Assembly: GCF_016583985.1 (NCBI RefSeq)
Contig: NZ_NRSD01000023.1
Location: 1 to 64,000 of the forward strand
Reading direction: 5' to 3'
Origin: Thiocapsa imhoffii
GTDB lineage: Bacteria > Pseudomonadota > Gammaproteobacteria > Chromatiales > Chromatiaceae
Length of the DNA stretch: 64,000 bases
Shown here: positions 54,244 through 63,358 of the stretch, piece after piece
How the letters are laid out: each line of letters begins with the position of its first letter
How positions within the stretch are numbered: the first letter of the stretch is position 1
Program-made: the position numbers and the translations under genes
The notes under the pieces: generated by a model
Databases searched by the model: none
What the model saw: the letters and a program-made list of their open reading frames with translations, nothing else
What the model was told of the DNA's origin: nothing

Positions 54244-55137
54244 ATGACTGAGCGAGCGTCCAACGCGGCCCGCTGGATTGCCGCGGCACGACCTAAAACC
54301 TTGTTTCTAGCCGCGAGTCCCGTCATCGCCGGAATCGGTATGGCGATGATCGAGACACAGGGGGTGGCGATCGTGACAGCGATCTTGACACTCCTCGCTG
54401 CCCTCTCCCTTCAAATCGGGACGAATCTCTACAATGATGCGGTCGATTTCGAGCGCGGGACCGACACAGCCGAGCGACTCGGACCCCAGCGAGCCACGGC
54501 GCAGGGCTGGTTCAGTCCCGCGCAGGTCAAAGGTGCTGCGCATCTCATGTTTGGGATCACCTTTGCGATGGGCATTGCATTGGTCTTGCGAGGTGGCTGG
54601 CCCATCCTCGCGGTTGGTTTAGCCTCCCTCTTCGCCGGCTACGCCTATACTGGGGGGCGCCGGCCGATTGCCTATGGCCCCCTAGGCGAGGCCTATGTAC
54701 TGGTATTCTTCGGGGTCATCGCCGTTTGGGGAAGCTATTATCTGCAAACGCTGTCCTTCCGATGGTCTCCCATCATGGCCGGGATTGCTTTGGGCTTACC
54801 GGCGGCGGCGGTCCTGCTCCTGAACAATTATCGGGACCTGGAAACAGACCGCGCCGCGGGTCGTCGAACGCTGTGTCACTACCTCGGCCGACCCAACGCG
54901 CGTTGGCTGTACCTCTTCATGTTGGTGGCCCCAATCCCGATCCTGATGAGTTTGCCAGCGCTCTCACTCCCTTGGCTTCTCCTCATTCCGATCCCCGCCG
55001 CGGTGGTGCTCGGGAGGCGGTTGTTTCGCGGTACGCAAGGCGTGGCGCTCAATGCACTCTTGGCACAAACCGCCCTTTACCAACTTGTCCTGACGGTCCT
55101 GTTCCTGCTTGGACTCGCCTTGAGCCAAATCGTCTGA
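54244..55137 (+). CDS. menA: 1,4-dihydroxy-2-naphthoate prenyltransferase
   Basis: A 297-residue UbiA-family membrane prenyltransferase with about nine helices. The first prenyl-binding motif is NLYNDAVDFERGTD near residue 60, the second NYRDLETDRAAGRRTL near 197. It attaches the isoprenoid tail to form demethylmenaquinone. One base separates it from menB. menC, menE, menI and menG/ubiE are not in the window. Confidence 0.94.
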   Translation: MTERASNAARWIAAARPKTLFLAASPVIAGIGMAMIETQGVAIVTAILTLLAALSLQIGTNLYNDAVDFERGTDTAERLGPQRATAQGWFSPAQVKGAAHLMFGITFAMGIALVLRGGWPILAVGLASLFAGYAYTGGRRPIAYGPLGEAYVLVFFGVIAVWGSYYLQTLSFRWSPIMAGIALGLPAAAVLLLNNYRDLETDRAAGRRTLCHYLGRPNARWLYLFMLVAPIPILMSLPALSLPWLLLIPIPAAVVLGRRLFRGTQGVALNALLAQTALYQLVLTVLFLLGLALSQIV

Positions 55138-55152
55138 TCGGACGCCATTGGG

Positions 55153-56751
55153 GTGACTTCGATCGGATCGTTTGTTGGACCCCTCGGAGCAAACCTATGG
55201 CCGCTCCTGACCGTCTCGCTGCAGGCGGGTTTCCTGCTCGTGACGGTCTTCATCGTCAAGTCGCTGTTCACGCTCTCCAGCGCGATCCCGTTTCGTCAAT
55301 CGACCCGATCCAAACGGTCGCCTCAAGTTGCCGTCTGGCTACTCATGATCGTGTTTGGTGGCATCTTGATCCACCAAGCAAGTTGGCAACTCTTCGGCGC
55401 ATCACGGCCGAAATTCATCGCCTTCATGCAACTGCACGATCGGCGACTCTACAATCCGGCACACCGCATTCAACGTGGCCGCATCCTCGACCATCATGGC
55501 GCGGTCCTCGCCTATAGTGATGAACGGCTTGGGCACGTGTTTCGGATCTACCCGATGGGCGAAGCCTTTGCCCATGTCGTCGGCTATAACCATCCCTGGT
55601 ATGGATCGACCGGCATGGAAGCGGTCGCGACGGCACCATTGAATGGTGGTGCTCCGGCCGATCTCTTCGAATGGGGTCAACGAGGTCGGGAACTGCTGAC
55701 AGGTGACAAGCGGCCGAGCGGTCGTGATTTAACCCTGACGCTCGATGCCGGCCTGCAACGCGAGGCGTTTCGCCTGCTTCAACACGAGCGCGGCGCGGTG
55801 ATTGCCATCGAGCCCACGCACGGTGCCATTCGGGCGCTCGTGAGTACACCATCCTTTGACCCAAATCGACTCGAACCAGCATTATTCGCAGGCAGGGATA
55901 CAACGACTCCGTTTCTCAATCGGGCGACGCAAGGGCTTTATCCTCCAGGCTCCGTGTATAAAATCGTCCTTGCACTCCTCGCAATCGAAAATGGTTTCGT
56001 CGGGTCCTTCGAATCCAATTCCAATGGCTTCACGACCTCTCCGAGATATCGCGCGATTCGTGATTACGAATACTACTTGGCACAGAATCGTGGTGGAACA
56101 TGGGCTGGGCATGGTCGAATCGATCTTGCAACGGCCTTCTCTCGCTCATCAAATGTCTTCTTCGCCCAGCTCGGTGTCTCACTTGGACATGAGTCATTTT
56201 ATCGGATCAATGAACGCCTGTTGATCAATCAACAGATACCGATTGCTGAAAGCCCGTATGGAAGTTGGTCGATGCGGACCGGAAGCCTACCACCACTCAA
56301 CCCATCAGACCGTTATGGGCTGGCTCAAATGTCAATTGGTCAGGGGCAGGTTCTCGTCACCCCTGCGTATCTGGCCCTGATCACCGCCGCCATCGCGAAT
56401 GGTGGCCTTGCGGTTCGTCCGCGTCTTGTCGAAAACGACACCATAGAGGTTCTGGGACCCTTGACAAGCCCTGACCACGCCATGCGGTTGTCACATCTAC
56501 TGCGGCGGGTCGTGACTGAAGGGACGGCACGAGGGATTGCGCGCGATCATCTCCCCATCGCAGGGAAGACTGGAACGGCCGAAAATGCAGGCGGCGCTGC
56601 TCATAGCTGGTTCGTTGGTTTTGCACCCGCTCATCGGCCTCGACTGGTGATCGCTGTACTGATCGAGCATGGCGGTGCTGGATCACGCGTTGCTGCACCA
56701 CTGGCGCTGCGACTGTTCGAGCATGCTGCGGCACATGGATTACTCGAATGA
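55153..56751 (+). CDS. Penicillin-binding protein transpeptidase (PbpA-like)
   Basis: A 532-residue class B-like PBP. Two N-terminal hydrophobic segments (about 15-42 and 56-76) precede a periplasmic part. The signature RGRILDHHGAVLAYSDE is at about 113-129. Active-site motifs are all present: GSVYK, SSN and KTG. In sequence style it resembles PbpA partners of RodA in Actinobacteria. GTG at 55153 is the likely start. It overlaps the FtsW/RodA gene by four bases, an SEDS-PBP pair placed directly behind menA. Confidence 0.85.
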   Translation: MTSIGSFVGPLGANLWPLLTVSLQAGFLLVTVFIVKSLFTLSSAIPFRQSTRSKRSPQVAVWLLMIVFGGILIHQASWQLFGASRPKFIAFMQLHDRRLYNPAHRIQRGRILDHHGAVLAYSDERLGHVFRIYPMGEAFAHVVGYNHPWYGSTGMEAVATAPLNGGAPADLFEWGQRGRELLTGDKRPSGRDLTLTLDAGLQREAFRLLQHERGAVIAIEPTHGAIRALVSTPSFDPNRLEPALFAGRDTTTPFLNRATQGLYPPGSVYKIVLALLAIENGFVGSFESNSNGFTTSPRYRAIRDYEYYLAQNRGGTWAGHGRIDLATAFSRSSNVFFAQLGVSLGHESFYRINERLLINQQIPIAESPYGSWSMRTGSLPPLNPSDRYGLAQMSIGQGQVLVTPAYLALITAAIANGGLAVRPRLVENDTIEVLGPLTSPDHAMRLSHLLRRVVTEGTARGIARDHLPIAGKTGTAENAGGAAHSWFVGFAPAHRPRLVIAVLIEHGGAGSRVAAPLALRLFEHAAAHGLLE

Positions 56752-58094
56752 GATCAGGACGACACCGAGATGGCTTCATCGCCTCTTGGATCCTACGAAC
56801 TGAGGAACGTAACCTCCTCGGTTGGTGTTTACTCGGGATCGGGTTCGGCTTCTTGATGATCTGGAGCACGATGATTCAGAGAGGAATACCGCTCGGGATT
56901 GGTGACCTCTTGGTGTTTGGTGGGTATGCCGTCGCATTGATCAGCATCCATTTGATCTTCGTTCTTGGCCGGTTTCAAGGCGATCAAATACTCGTGATTG
57001 CGGTGAATTTTCTGTGCGGGATCGGTATGCTTGTCCAATATCGACTCGGTTCGTTCGATACCCAGGGGATCTCCCGTCCGCTACTCCTATACCCATTGAG
57101 CTTGATCTGTATGGCGTTGCTCACCCTGATGGTCAGGCAAGGGCGTTATCAACTGCTGATGAGTGGAATGTGGCCATGGTTCTGGGGCCTGTTTTCAATC
57201 ATGGTGCTTGTACTCCTCCTTCTCTTCGGACAGCGTTTTCGTGGAGGCGTCTATGCGATCGGCCTGATGACACCCTCGGAAGTGCTCAAATTCACGTGTG
57301 GGCTCTTCACGGCTAGCCTCATTGCTCGCTACGCAAAGACGCTAGGAGACTGGCGGCTGCTGAAAACCCATTTGTTCTCCCCCTGGTTGATCGGATTCAT
57401 CGGGATCTGGTGTCTCCTCGTTCTGCTCTTGATCATGTTGAGTGATGTTGGCCTCCTTCTGATTCTTGGTCTCAGTCTCGTCATCACCCTGTATGTTGGA
57501 ACCTGGCACCTGGGATATGTGTTGATCGCGGTGATCAGCAGCGGCGCGCTGTTGACCCTGATTCTGTCGTTGTTTCCACACGCAGTCAGGCGGATCGATT
57601 CCTGGCTTGATCCCTTCCGTGATCCAACCGGCGGGAGTTGGCAGGTTCTACAAGGGCTCTCGGGGCTCTATTCAGGGGGGCTGTGGGGTGAGGGTTTCGG
57701 GCTTGGTGCGCCGCATTTCACACCGATTGCCTCATCGGATTTTGTCTACACTGTGATTGGAGAAGAGCTTGGATTTGCAGGGACCTTGCTGCTTCTTGCT
57801 ATTTACGCTCTGCTTCTCAACCGAATCCTGCAGATTGCGTCACGCACGACATCTGATCCGGGACGGCTTTTGGTTGTCGCATTGTTTTCAACCCTCACCA
57901 CACAGGTGGTTCTGAACGTTGCCGGCGTGACAGGCTTAATTCCTTTGACTGGACTGCCATTACCCTTTATCAGTTTAGGGGGAAGCAGTCTCATCGTCAC
58001 GCTAGGTCTCATGGCCTTCATCCTCGCGATTTCCGAAGACAATGGTGCCAGGCGACATGTGACAAAAAAAACGAAGAGGCTGCATAAGAAATGA
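56748..58094 (+). CDS. FtsW/RodA/SpoVE-family SEDS protein
   Basis: A 448-residue polytopic SEDS protein, the glycan polymerase partner of a class B PBP. C-terminal signature VNVAGVTGLIPLTGLPLPFI-type stretch reads here as NVAGVTGLIPLTGLPLPFIS near 405, and SGGLWGEGFGLG is near 310. About ten to twelve helices. Base composition is slightly lower in GC than the surrounding genes. It is an extra SEDS-PBP pair rather than a division-cluster gene by context. Confidence 0.87.
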   Translation: MRSGRHRDGFIASWILRTEERNLLGWCLLGIGFGFLMIWSTMIQRGIPLGIGDLLVFGGYAVALISIHLIFVLGRFQGDQILVIAVNFLCGIGMLVQYRLGSFDTQGISRPLLLYPLSLICMALLTLMVRQGRYQLLMSGMWPWFWGLFSIMVLVLLLLFGQRFRGGVYAIGLMTPSEVLKFTCGLFTASLIARYAKTLGDWRLLKTHLFSPWLIGFIGIWCLLVLLLIMLSDVGLLLILGLSLVITLYVGTWHLGYVLIAVISSGALLTLILSLFPHAVRRIDSWLDPFRDPTGGSWQVLQGLSGLYSGGLWGEGFGLGAPHFTPIASSDFVYTVIGEELGFAGTLLLLAIYALLLNRILQIASRTTSDPGRLLVVALFSTLTTQVVLNVAGVTGLIPLTGLPLPFISLGGSSLIVTLGLMAFILAISEDNGARRHVTKKTKRLHKK

Positions 58095-58559
58095 GTGATT
58101 GATCTTGAATCTAAAGCGACCGAGGACCATGGCGATTGAGTACGAATTTCGTCTTGTATTCGGAGTGAGGTCGGGCTGGCCATTGAAGAGTATTCTTGAA
58201 GCTGAGTTGACTCTCCGAGGCGCCGGTTCAGCGGCGTCGATTGTCCGCGACCGCTCGATTGCCAGGATGAAGTCCGCCGTCCATGCCATCGCCGGGTTGT
58301 TCATCAACGGTAGCGCCCATGTGTGAAGGAGCACAGTGAAACGTCGGATGAGCGTCCGAATCACGGAGGGGCTGATCCCGATCGGCAGCCCATCGGCCCT
58401 CTTCCGTGAGCGAATCGACAACGCCTGTGTTCCGAGGGGTGATCTCACCGGCGGACCTCCCAAGTTGCGACGTGTGCTGATGGCAGCGTAGACTCAAATC
58501 AAATCTGATGCTTGCGAGCAATGGACAACGCGCGGATCTACACTCATCGAGAAGCGGGA
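58095..58559. other. Intergenic region after the SEDS gene
   Basis: 465 bases with no supported gene. Two short frames (58099-58326 and 58348-58491, 75 and 47 codons) have no recognised family and different compositions. It may hold remnants of a decayed gene; no transposase motif could be made out. Confidence 0.4.
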
Positions 58560-59246
58560 ATGTCGCAAATCACTGATCAAGACCTCGGCCTTGACATCAT
58601 CGCCGCCAAGTCACGCTACACGGCGATCGTCACGCAACGGATTGACCCGAACCGTCGCGACGACTACTTGCAGTGGCAGCGCGGCATCACTGCGGCAGCG
58701 TCGACATTCCCCGGCTATGTCAAGACCGAAGTCTTCGAACCAATCCCAAACCTGATTCCCGAGTGGGTGACCCTCGTTCATTTTAAGGACAACGAGAGTC
58801 TCGAAAACTGGATCAACTCCGACGAGCGCAAGCATTGGACTGAGACATTCCATCAGGACTTCGGTGCCTACGATTTTCAAAAGCTCGGCGGCCTCGACGC
58901 TTGGTTTTCGAGCGTGACCGGATCGGCCCCCATTCCCGATTGGCGGATGGCCGCGACAGTTGTCCTCGCGCTCTATCCCACAGTGATGCTCTGGACCCTT
59001 TACGTGTCACCTCATCTGGCATCACTCCCATTCGCAGCATCGATGCTCATCGGCAACATCGCGAGCGTCAGTATCTTGCAATGGATTCTGATGCCCGCCG
59101 TAACACGAGTTCTATCGTTCTGGCTACAGCCGACGCGCAGCGCGGGGCGAGCCGCCACCATCGCGGGATTCGTTGCCATCGTGGTAACGCTCGGTGGGTT
59201 GGCTTGGATCTTCGAGACGATCGGTTCAGGCGCCGCCGATTTGTGA
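58560..59246 (+). CDS. Antibiotic-biosynthesis-monooxygenase-like membrane protein
   Basis: A 228-residue protein. Residues 20-115 form an ABM-like ferredoxin fold (ITAAASTFPGYVKTEVFEPI, EWVTLVHFKDNESLENWINS). Residues 130-225 carry three hydrophobic helices. ABM-plus-membrane proteins of this kind occur in many bacteria; function is unknown. The start is ATG at 58560 (MSQITDQD), the frame upstream having no features. Confidence 0.75.
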   Translation: MSQITDQDLGLDIIAAKSRYTAIVTQRIDPNRRDDYLQWQRGITAAASTFPGYVKTEVFEPIPNLIPEWVTLVHFKDNESLENWINSDERKHWTETFHQDFGAYDFQKLGGLDAWFSSVTGSAPIPDWRMAATVVLALYPTVMLWTLYVSPHLASLPFAASMLIGNIASVSILQWILMPAVTRVLSFWLQPTRSAGRAATIAGFVAIVVTLGGLAWIFETIGSGAADL

Positions 59247-59286
59247 GCTGTCCTTAGGGCGCAAACCTTCAAGAGGAGGCGTTAAG

Positions 59287-60714
59287 ATGACGGGCGGAAA
59301 TGGTGCGATTCGCGGTGCATTCTTCGATTTCGTCGATGATCCTTGGAAGCATGTTGGCAACGAGCAGGTGGCCTCGCGCTTCTTCGCCGACGGCTTGCTC
59401 GTGGTCAAGGATGGCATCATTGAGGACTTCGGCCCCTATGAAGAGGTCTCGAAACGCAATGCCGGCGTTGACATCACCCACATCAAGAACCGGCTGATCA
59501 TGCCGGGATTCATCGACGGCCACATCCACTTTCCCCAGATCCGTGTGCTCGGCGCCTATGGGCATCAGCTTCTCGATTGGTTGCAAAGCTGGATTTTCCC
59601 CGAAGAAACCAAATACCGCGACCGGGACTATGCCACCGAAGCCGCGCAGCACTTCTTTCGAGCGCTGCTGGCTGGTGGAACGACGACCTGCCAGGCGTTC
59701 ACCACGAGCTTCCCGGTGACGACCGAGGTCTTCTTCGACGAGGCCGCCAAGCGCAACATGCGCGTGATTGCCGGCCTCACCGGCATCGACCGGTTTGCGC
59801 CCGACGACTACATCATCAGCGCCGATGACTTCTACAAGAGCTCCAAGGCGCTGATCGAGAAGTACCATCGCAAGGGGCGGAATCTCTACGCGATCACGCC
59901 ACGTTTCGCCGTCGGCTGCACCGAGGCGATGATGGATCGCTGCAGTCAACTCAAGAAAGAGCATAGCGATCTCTGGATCAACACGCACATCTCCGAAAAT
60001 CCGACGGAAGTCCGCCAGGTAAAAGAGTACTACCCTGACTGTTGCGACTACACCGAGGTTCACGAAAAGCATGGCCTGCTCGGGCCAAAGTTCACCGCGG
60101 GCCACGGGGTCTGGCTCACCAACGACGAATTTCGACGGTTCTCGAAGGCGGGCGCCGCGGTTTCCTTTTGTCCGCTGTCCAACCTCTTTCTCGGCAGCGG
60201 TCTGTTCCGGATCGGCCGCGCGACCGACCCCGAGCACCGCGTCCGCCTCTCGCTCGGGTCCGACATGGGTGGCGGCAACGCGCTCTCGCCCATCCGTGTG
60301 CTCGAAGAGGCCTACAAGGTCGGCATGTGCAACAACACCATGCTCGACGGCTCCGTCAATCCCCGTGAGCAAGACGTGGCCGAAGCGGAACGGAACAAAC
60401 TGTCCTCGTACCGGGCCTTCTACCTTGCCACGCTCGGCGGCGCCCACTCGCTGTATCTCGACGACCTCCTGGGCAACTTCGACAAGGGCAAGGAAGCCGA
60501 CTTCGTCGCGATCGATTGGAGCGCCGGTCAAGATGCCATGGCCTGGCATCAATCGCTCACCGCCGACGCGTCCCCCAACACAGTGGAAGAAGCCGCGCAG
60601 CTGCTCTTCGGCGTCATGGCCTGTGGGGACGACCGCAACATCGACGAAACCTGGATTGCCGGGACGCGCCTTTACAAGAAGGGTGAACCGGATGTGATGC
60701 CAGCCATGGCCTAA
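59287..60714 (+). CDS. guaD: Guanine deaminase
   Basis: A 475-residue amidohydrolase that converts guanine to xanthine and ammonia. Metal-binding residues are visible: GFIDGHIHFPQ, HISENPTEV, GHGVWL and SLGSDMGGGNALSP. ATG at 59287 is preceded by AAGAGGAGG. It follows the ABM-like gene by 40 bases. N-terminal region is longer than in some GuaD, ending usual. Confidence 0.9.
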   Translation: MTGGNGAIRGAFFDFVDDPWKHVGNEQVASRFFADGLLVVKDGIIEDFGPYEEVSKRNAGVDITHIKNRLIMPGFIDGHIHFPQIRVLGAYGHQLLDWLQSWIFPEETKYRDRDYATEAAQHFFRALLAGGTTTCQAFTTSFPVTTEVFFDEAAKRNMRVIAGLTGIDRFAPDDYIISADDFYKSSKALIEKYHRKGRNLYAITPRFAVGCTEAMMDRCSQLKKEHSDLWINTHISENPTEVRQVKEYYPDCCDYTEVHEKHGLLGPKFTAGHGVWLTNDEFRRFSKAGAAVSFCPLSNLFLGSGLFRIGRATDPEHRVRLSLGSDMGGGNALSPIRVLEEAYKVGMCNNTMLDGSVNPREQDVAEAERNKLSSYRAFYLATLGGAHSLYLDDLLGNFDKGKEADFVAIDWSAGQDAMAWHQSLTADASPNTVEEAAQLLFGVMACGDDRNIDETWIAGTRLYKKGEPDVMPAMA

Positions 60715-60733
60715 CCGGTCGCATAGGCAAGTC

Positions 60734-60768
60734 GAACGATGCAAGGATTGCGGTGCCCGCCATCGTTC
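60734..60768. repeat. Inverted repeat downstream of guaD
   Basis: GAACGATG and CATCGTTC arms, eight bases each with a 19-base spacer, between guaD and the convergent hflC. May be a weak terminator or regulator site. Confidence 0.35.
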
Positions 60769-60876
60769 CAGGGGTCAACGCTGTCCTGGGCCATCGCATC
60801 CTATGACCCCGTGGGCGATCCGGATCCCGTTCATTTTAGAAATGTCGATCTTGGTCTCTCGGCACCGTTGTCCGGC

Positions 60877-61881
60877 TTATTCCTGTCCCATCACCCGCGA
60901 TTGTTCGATCCCCCGGGATTGTTCCAGCTCTCGGGATGGCTCCAAGAGCTGGGATTGCTCGAGATAGCGGAAGAAGTCGGAGTCCGCGCGTAGCATCAGG
61001 GTGCTGTTGTCGCCGAGGGCGTGATAGCTCTCCAGCGTGCGGAAGAACGAATAGAACTCGGGGTCGGCGCCGAACGCGACACCATAGATTCGCGTCGCCT
61101 CGGCATCCGCGTCACCGCGGATCTCCTCGGCCTCGCGCGCGGCCTCGGAGCGGATCCGGCGTAAGTCCCGCTCCATATTGCCGAGGATCTCCTGGCTGCG
61201 ACCACGGCCTTCGGAGCGGAAGCGCTCGGCGATCGACTGACGCTCGGCAATCATGCGCTGCTCGACCTGCTGGCGCACCGAACTGATATAGTTCACGCGC
61301 TTGATGCGCACGTCGTCGAGTTCAATGCCGAGTGCCGGCATCGAGACGCGGGCCCGGGTCAGGATTTCCTGCTCCAGCAACTCCCGACCGAGCTTGGGCT
61401 GCATTTCCAGGTTCACATCGGTCCGGTCGGCCAGGGTCGGGTCCTCGAGTTCCTCGACATTGACCTCCCAGTCCTTGGAACGCACGATCTCCTCGAGCTC
61501 GGTGGAGGACACCATGTCGCGCACCACCGAGTCGATGATGTCGTCGAGGCGGGTGCGCGCGCCGGCTTCGTCGCGCACACTGGTCAGGAACAGCAGCGGA
61601 TCGGCGATCCGCCAGCGCGCGGTGGTATCGACCAGAATGAATTCGCGGCCCAGGGTCGGGATCTGCGTCACATCGCCATCCCAGACCAACAGGCGTTTGT
61701 CGAAGTAACGCACATCCTGCCACGGCAGTTTGACCTTCAGGCCAGGCTCCGTGATCACGCCGCCGATGGGTTGGCCGAACTGCACGATGATGGCCTGGTC
61801 GGCCTCATCCACGCTGTAGAGCATCGAGGCACCGGCGGCGACCAGGACCAGGGCGACAATCGCGATCAGGACGACTTTCAT
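60877..61881 (-). CDS. hflC: HflC, membrane protease FtsH regulator
   Basis: A 334-residue SPFH-domain protein with an N-terminal anchor (VVLIAIVALVLVAAGASML). The prohibitin-like domain follows (QAIIVQFGQPIGGVITEPGL, VRYFDKRLLVWDGDVTQIPT), then a coiled coil rich in Glu and Arg. The C-terminal tail contains an imperfect repeat of EQSR. HflC with HflK binds FtsH and limits proteolysis. ATG at 61881 overlaps the hflK stop. Confidence 0.93.
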   Translation of the reverse strand: MKVVLIAIVALVLVAAGASMLYSVDEADQAIIVQFGQPIGGVITEPGLKVKLPWQDVRYFDKRLLVWDGDVTQIPTLGREFILVDTTARWRIADPLLFLTSVRDEAGARTRLDDIIDSVVRDMVSSTELEEIVRSKDWEVNVEELEDPTLADRTDVNLEMQPKLGRELLEQEILTRARVSMPALGIELDDVRIKRVNYISSVRQQVEQRMIAERQSIAERFRSEGRGRSQEILGNMERDLRRIRSEAAREAEEIRGDADAEATRIYGVAFGADPEFYSFFRTLESYHALGDNSTLMLRADSDFFRYLEQSQLLEPSRELEQSRGIEQSRVMGQE

Positions 61882-62936
61882 TGATCACCTCCGGTTGCCG
61901 GCTGGGCTGGGCGATTGAGCTCGAGCAACGGCAACGGGCCCATCTGGCCGTCTTGCACGACCAGCACCTGGCCGATCCCCGGCAACACCTCGTTCAGGGT
62001 TTCGAGATACAGTCGGGAGCGGGTTACCGCCGGGGCCTGCTGATACTCGGCGAGCACCGCGGAGAAGCGCGCGCTCTCGCCCTCGGCGCGATTGACCCGC
62101 TCGGTCGCATAGCCCTGGGCCTCGGCGACGGTGCGCAGCGCCGCCCCCTCGGCATTCGGGATCTCCTGATTCACGCGCTTCTGCGCCTCGTTGATCATCC
62201 GCTCGCGCTCCTGGCGGGCCTCGTTGACCTCGTTGAAGGCCGGCTGCACCGCCGGCGGCGGCACCACGTCCTGCATCTCGACGGTGTTGATCCGGATCCC
62301 GGCGTCGTAGGCATCCATCAGCGCCTGAATCTCCTCCCCGGCCTTTTGCTGGATCTCGACGCGCCCGACCGTCAGCACCTCGGAACCGAGCATATTGCCG
62401 ACGATACGCCGCATCACCGACTCCGAGATGTCGCGCAGCGTGCGGGTCGGCTCGCGCATCTGATACAAGAACTTGATCGGATCACTGATGCGGTATTGCA
62501 CCACCCATTCCACGTCGATCATGTTGAGATCGCCGGTCAGCATCAGCGATTCATCCTCGAACTGCTGGGGGCTGTAGGTGGTGCGCCCACCCTGCCCGGT
62601 GCCGGTGGTGCGGAAGCCGAACTCCTGTTTTAGCACCCGCTCGGTGGCGACGAACTGCACCGTATCGACGCCGAACGGGATCTTGAAGTGCAGGCCTGGA
62701 TCGTTGATGCCGATCACGGCACCGAAGCGCTTGACCACCGCGCGCTCCTCCGGCTGGACCGTGTACCAGGAGGACAGCACTCCCCAGAGCAGCGCGAGCA
62801 CGATGACGACGGCGACGGCGATCTTCAACGGCCCCTTCGACGACTTGCCGAACCGGCTGACAACGGTGCCCATCAGGGCCTCGAGGTCGGGCGGACCGGA
62901 CTGGCCGTTGCCGCGGGAACTGACGGACTGGATCAT
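61878..62936 (-). CDS. hflK: HflK, membrane protease FtsH regulator
   Basis: A 352-residue SPFH protein: anchor at about 38-58 (IAVAVVIVLALLWGVLSSWY), SPFH domain beginning VQPEERAVVKRFGAVIGIND, coiled coil with NEVNEARQERERMINEAQKR. First gene of the hflK-hflC pair here; hflX, hfq and other usual neighbours are absent in this window. Start ATG at 62936. Confidence 0.93.
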   Translation of the reverse strand: MIQSVSSRGNGQSGPPDLEALMGTVVSRFGKSSKGPLKIAVAVVIVLALLWGVLSSWYTVQPEERAVVKRFGAVIGINDPGLHFKIPFGVDTVQFVATERVLKQEFGFRTTGTGQGGRTTYSPQQFEDESLMLTGDLNMIDVEWVVQYRISDPIKFLYQMREPTRTLRDISESVMRRIVGNMLGSEVLTVGRVEIQQKAGEEIQALMDAYDAGIRINTVEMQDVVPPPAVQPAFNEVNEARQERERMINEAQKRVNQEIPNAEGAALRTVAEAQGYATERVNRAEGESARFSAVLAEYQQAPAVTRSRLYLETLNEVLPGIGQVLVVQDGQMGPLPLLELNRPAQPATGGDQ

Positions 62937-63358
62937 AGGACGGTCTCCTGCTGGACGGCGGAACGCGGATGATCGGCATCCGATTGAACCATCATATCAG
63001 CAGGATGTCTCTGCTGATTCCGGTCTGACCCTTTGTGTAGGGTCTCGAAGAGCCGACCGGGTCTGCGGCTTTACGTGTACGCTGATCGCGCTGCCGCTGT
63101 GCCTTGAAGCAGTGGCGGCCATTCTCCTGTTGGGGGGCGCGGGTCATCGCCGAGCTTAAGCGCAGCCCTGAGGCAGCATTGCCCAGGTGACACTCGCTCT
63201 CGCTCAGATAAGATGGCGACGGTGATGATCTTTGGTGGTGAGCACTCTCCAACGCTGCTGCTGCCTCGTGCAGGTCATCACCGCTCTGACGTTTCGTCAT
63301 GACACATGTGTATTGTCCCGGCAGCAGTCGCCGAACGAGGACAACGACCTGGATTTTT
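62937..63358. other. Intergenic region upstream of hflK and of the DUF599 gene
   Basis: 422 bases without a supported gene. It includes an inverted repeat TCAGCAG/CTGCTGA (62997-63017, loop of seven bases). Promoters for hflK (minus) and for the DUF599 gene (plus) should lie here, but no strong pair of elements stands out. Confidence 0.4.
62997..63017. repeat. Inverted repeat TCAGCAG-N7-CTGCTGA
   Basis: Seven-base perfect arms around a seven-base loop, 60 bases upstream of hflK. Possible operator or RNA hairpin. Confidence 0.35.

Noticed and set aside
58002-58463. Minus-strand frame of 153 codons across the end of the SEDS gene and the gap
   Set aside because: No domain or signal features, overlaps the end of a well-supported gene, and looks like a shadow frame.
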